The position numbers and the translations under genes were made by a program. The notes under the pieces are model-generated. The model was not told where the DNA came from. It saw only the letters and a program-made list of their open reading frames with translations, and searched no databases. A DNA stretch of 64,000 nucleotides from Streptomyces griseoincarnatus (GTDB lineage: Bacteria; Actinomycetota; Actinomycetes; Streptomycetales; Streptomycetaceae), in assembly GCA_014649575.1 (NCBI GenBank), contig BMTH01000005.1, positions 248,001-312,000 of the forward strand, read 5' to 3'. This document shows, piece by piece, positions 61,554 through 64,000 of the stretch (its first letter is position 1; every line of letters begins with the position of its first letter).

Positions 61554-62762
61554 ATGAGCGCACCGCTGCACAAGGCCCGCCCGGCAGGTCAGGGCCGCGT
61601 CCTGCCCGACACCCAGCAGGGCATGCGCCGCCGCAACCTGTCACGGGTGATGCACACCGTCCGGGACGAGGGGCCGCTGTCCCGGGCCGCCGTCGCCTCC
61701 CGCATCGGGCTGACCCGCGCGGCGGTGTCCACGCTGGTCGACGAACTCATCCGCGCGGGACTGCTGGAGGAGCTCGGCCCGGAGCGGCCCGGGCGGGTCG
61801 GCCGGCCCGGTTCCGCCCTCGCGGTCAGCGGGCGGGGCCCGGCCGGGATCGGCGCGGAGGTGGGCGTCGACCACCTCGCGGTGTGCGCGGTCGACCTGCG
61901 CGGGGAGGTACGGGCGCGGGCGGTACGGCATGTGGCGAACCGGGACCGCTCGCCCGAGCCCGTGCTCGGGGAACTCACCGGACTGATCCACCGGGTCGTG
62001 GCCGAGGCCGAGGACGAAGGGCTGTGGCCGGCCGGGCTCGCGGTCGCCGTGCCCGGTCTGGTGGCCCGCGACGCCCGCACCGTCGTCCGCGCCCCGAACC
62101 TGGGCTGGCTCGACACGGACCTCGGCCCGCTGCTCCCCGGGAAGCTGCCGCTGACGGTGGCCAACGAGGCCAACTTCGGCGCGCTCGCCGAACTGTGGCT
62201 CGGCGAGGACACCCCACGCGACTTCCTGCACGTCTCGGCCGAGATCGGCATCGGTGCGGCGGTCGTCGTGGACGGGCGGGTGCTGCACGGCAACCGGGGG
62301 TTCGCGGGCGAACTGGGCCACGTCCCGGTGTGGCCCGACGGCCCGTCCTGCGCCTGCGGCGGCCGGGGCTGCCTGGAGCAGTACGCGGGCGAGGAGGCGG
62401 TGCTGCGCGCGGCCGGCCTCGAACCCGGCGAGGACCGGGTCGGCCTGCTCGCGGGCCGCGCCGAACAGGGTGACGCCGCGGTGCGACGCGCCCTGCACGA
62501 CGCGGGCACGGCGCTGGGCATCGCCCTGACGGGGGCGGTCAACCTCCTGGACCCCGAGAACGTGGTGCTGGGCGGCGCGCTGTCGGGACTGTCGCCCTGG
62601 CTGCTTCCGTCGCTCCGCTCGGAACTGGCCCGCCGCACGGCGGGCCCGTCCTGCCCGGTCTCCGTCTCCGCCCTGGGCCCTGAGGGACCGCTCCTGGGCG
62701 CGGCCCACTGGGTGGTCCGGGGCGTCCTGGACGACCCGGCGGCCGTGGCGGAACGCGGCTGA
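61554..62762 (+). CDS. xylR: ROK-family repressor of xylose genes
   Basis: 402 residues. An N-terminal winged helix (GPLSRAAVASRIGLTRAAVS at about 37-56, wing in GRVGRPGSALAVS) precedes a ROK kinase-like domain (GLAVAVPGLVARD, GIGAAVVVDGRVLHGNRGFA) with the zinc motif CACGGRGCLEQYAG. ROK XylR proteins repress xylose genes until xylose binds. Genomic position next to xylAB is the basis for the name. GGAGG is only 1 nt before ATG 61554, so the true start might be slightly downstream. Confidence 0.9.
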   Translation: MSAPLHKARPAGQGRVLPDTQQGMRRRNLSRVMHTVRDEGPLSRAAVASRIGLTRAAVSTLVDELIRAGLLEELGPERPGRVGRPGSALAVSGRGPAGIGAEVGVDHLAVCAVDLRGEVRARAVRHVANRDRSPEPVLGELTGLIHRVVAEAEDEGLWPAGLAVAVPGLVARDARTVVRAPNLGWLDTDLGPLLPGKLPLTVANEANFGALAELWLGEDTPRDFLHVSAEIGIGAAVVVDGRVLHGNRGFAGELGHVPVWPDGPSCACGGRGCLEQYAGEEAVLRAAGLEPGEDRVGLLAGRAEQGDAAVRRALHDAGTALGIALTGAVNLLDPENVVLGGALSGLSPWLLPSLRSELARRTAGPSCPVSVSALGPEGPLLGAAHWVVRGVLDDPAAVAERG

Positions 62763-62808
62763 GGCCGACGGAGTCGCCTCTGGGCGACCTCGTCAGGCGG
62801 ATCGCCGG

Positions 62809-63615
62809 TCAGGCGTCCCCGCGGGCGAGGCTTCGCACCTGCCCTTCGTGAATGCCGCTCGCCCACTCCCAGCCGGGCTTGGGCGACACGACCCGGGGGT
62901 CGCCGCACTCCCGGCCGTCCCGTAGGTCCTCCACGTACGCGCGATCCAGTCCGATCCTCGCGCGTACCTCCTCGCCCCGGGCGACGGATCCGTGTCCGGG
63001 GACGAGTACGTCGACGTCGTCCGCCACGCCCTCGAGCGCTCCCAGCCCGGCGAGGTAGTCCTCGATCGGGTCGCCGGTGTCGTCGAGCATGGGGACGAAC
63101 ACGTCGGAGAGCATGTCCCCGGCGACGAGAACTCGGCGTTCCTCGATCAACAGCGCCGCGTGGCCCGGGGCATGCGCCGTGTGCTCGATGATCCGCACCC
63201 CGGGGCCGTCCCAGGGAAGCCGCGTGGTGCCGGCGGGCAGACCGGTGACGAGGCCGTACAGGGCCAGGGGTGTGTCCTCGGCGATCTCCGGCGGCAGCCC
63301 TTCGGCGACGCGGGCCTTCCAGTCCGGTTCCGACAACACGTCCCGCAGGAAGGCCGCGCAGCGGGCCGTGCCGTAACGGGGCGCTTCGCCGAGTCCGGCA
63401 TGCCAGAGCACATGATCCCAGTCGGGGTGCGTCGAGAAGCCCGCCACCACGGGCCGGCCCAGCTCACGGAGGTCGGCGGCCAGGCAAGTCATCTCGGCAC
63501 CGGTGATCCCGGCGTCCACGAGGAGCACGCCGTCGCTGCCGTGCACGACGACGGTGTTGTTCTCGAGCAGCTCACTCCGGTGGATCAGTACGCCCTCGGC
63601 GACCTGCTTCAGCAT
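62809..63615 (-). CDS. Metallo-beta-lactamase-fold hydrolase
   Basis: 268 residues. The metal-binding loop reads STHPDWDHVLWHAGLG, where the second ligand position of HxHxDH is Asp; the other ligands lie in HAPGHAALL, VAGDMLSD and VPGHGSVARG. This fits a broad glyoxalase II/lactonase-like MBL group. GGAG is upstream of ATG 63615. It converges on xylR with a 46-bp gap. Substrate unknown. Confidence 0.88.
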   Translation of the reverse strand: MLKQVAEGVLIHRSELLENNTVVVHGSDGVLLVDAGITGAEMTCLAADLRELGRPVVAGFSTHPDWDHVLWHAGLGEAPRYGTARCAAFLRDVLSEPDWKARVAEGLPPEIAEDTPLALYGLVTGLPAGTTRLPWDGPGVRIIEHTAHAPGHAALLIEERRVLVAGDMLSDVFVPMLDDTGDPIEDYLAGLGALEGVADDVDVLVPGHGSVARGEEVRARIGLDRAYVEDLRDGRECGDPRVVSPKPGWEWASGIHEGQVRSLARGDA

Positions 63616-63801
63616 GAGCGACTCCGTTCGAAGCCTGCGGGCGCGTCGTGACCGGCACCGCGTCGTCGGCCCTGCTCGGGGTCGAACTCCCTGGCCGGTT
63701 CGCAGCGTCACCCTGCCAGAGGGCCAGACGCACATCAACACCGGAGTCGGTGGAAGCACCGCGTCCGCCCACCTCCACCCCGGCCGTGAGGGTGCCCGCT
63801 C

Positions 63802-63996
63802 TCACGGCCGCAGGCTGCTGACGATGTCCGCCGTGGCCGTCAGACCGCTGTGGATCGTGGGGGCGATGCTCGTACTGGCCAGGTAGAAGCCCAGCAGCAG
63901 GCAGACCAGGGCGTGGGAGATCTTCAGCCCGCCGTTGCGCAGGAAGATCACCGCCAGGACCGAGAGCAGCAGCACCACAGAGATGGAAATGGCCAT
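63802..63996 (-). CDS. Small two-helix membrane protein
   Basis: 64 residues, with two membrane helices (about residues 3-19 and 28-46) joined by RNGGLKISHALVC and a tail TIHSGLTATADIVSSLRP. The ATG at 63996 is 4 bp from the window edge, so its promoter is not visible. Similar small proteins are common in Streptomyces; I recall some near FtsK-type genes of integrating elements, but that cannot be checked here. Confidence 0.65.
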   Translation of the reverse strand: MAISISVVLLLSVLAVIFLRNGGLKISHALVCLLLGFYLASTSIAPTIHSGLTATADIVSSLRP

Positions 63997-64000
63997 CGTC

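Noticed and set aside
63650..63720. A tRNA-like or attachment-site-like stretch near the right edge.
   Set aside because: There is no cloverleaf and no T-loop consensus; the resemblance is a few bases only.

Overview
This is a gene-dense, very GC-rich stretch of chromosome with strong G/C third-position bias, GTG starts, leaderless-looking promoters and Streptomyces-type families: a conservon, DUF5134, DUF6214, DUF5997, DUF6397, DUF742, many TetR/MarR/ROK regulators, and a 388-residue xylose isomerase. The source is almost certainly a Streptomyces chromosome. I found no rRNA, tRNA, CRISPR array, transposase or phage gene. The window is mostly ordinary chromosome with small islands of decay and repeats.

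Layout. 1-7.9 kb: FUSC permease with an edge-truncated regulator, DUF5134 membrane protein, M56 peptidase (with a decayed copy of its own 3' end behind it), PAP2 phosphatase, TetR, then a divergent pair of exported proteins (LVIVD repeat protein and DUF305 lipoprotein). 8-14 kb: ferredoxin-NADP reductase, amidase with divergent TetR, ArsR with divergent old-yellow-enzyme reductase. 14-18 kb: PL3-type pectate lyase behind a promoter with a palindrome in its spacer, PaaX-like regulator, a scar holding a broken glycoside hydrolase tail, and an AidB-type acyl-CoA dehydrogenase. 18-25.4 kb: BNR-repeat protein, uracil-DNA glycosylase, BadF-type sugar kinase, a CbiX-like protein lacking the usual histidines, second FUSC permease, Lrp regulator, HAD phosphatase. 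25.5-33.6 kb: DUF4142 protein, LysR effector domain without HTH, DUF5997, two unrecognised genes, a MerR-sliding clamp fusion, a K+/H+ antiporter with its TrkA-C subunit, universal stress protein, unknown protein.

33.6-44.6 kb: YjbQ, flavin monooxygenase-like protein, short MltG, homodimer-type ABC exporter with divergent MarR, then a translationally coupled ABC pair whose ATP sites are degenerate in complementary ways; a repeat-bearing gap; DUF5709, zinc-free L31, membrane metal-dependent hydrolase. 44.7-49.3 kb: Ski2-like helicase, acyl-CoA thioesterase II, DUF6397. 49.4-55.5 kb: a conservon (sensor kinase, roadblock, DUF742, GTPase) with an MHYT membrane sensor directly upstream and an extra roadblock protein beyond it, separated by a divergently oriented PPOX-fold flavoprotein. 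55.6-58.4 kb: methyltransferase and three hypothetical proteins, one with an extracellular 8-residue repeat. 58.7-62.8 kb: xylose catabolism, with xylA divergent from xylB and a ROK regulator (xylR) behind xylB. 62.8-64 kb: metallo-beta-lactamase-fold hydrolase and a small membrane protein.

Most regulators sit divergently beside their likely targets, and several of the gaps hold clear inverted repeats: amidase/TetR, OYE/ArsR, ABC/MarR, FUSC/edge regulator. The observations most worth follow-up are the MerR-DnaN fusion with its 19-bp-spacer promoter, the MHYT-conservon-roadblock cluster, the complementary degenerate ABC pair, and the decayed glycoside hydrolase tail with a Trp-to-stop change in its catalytic motif.
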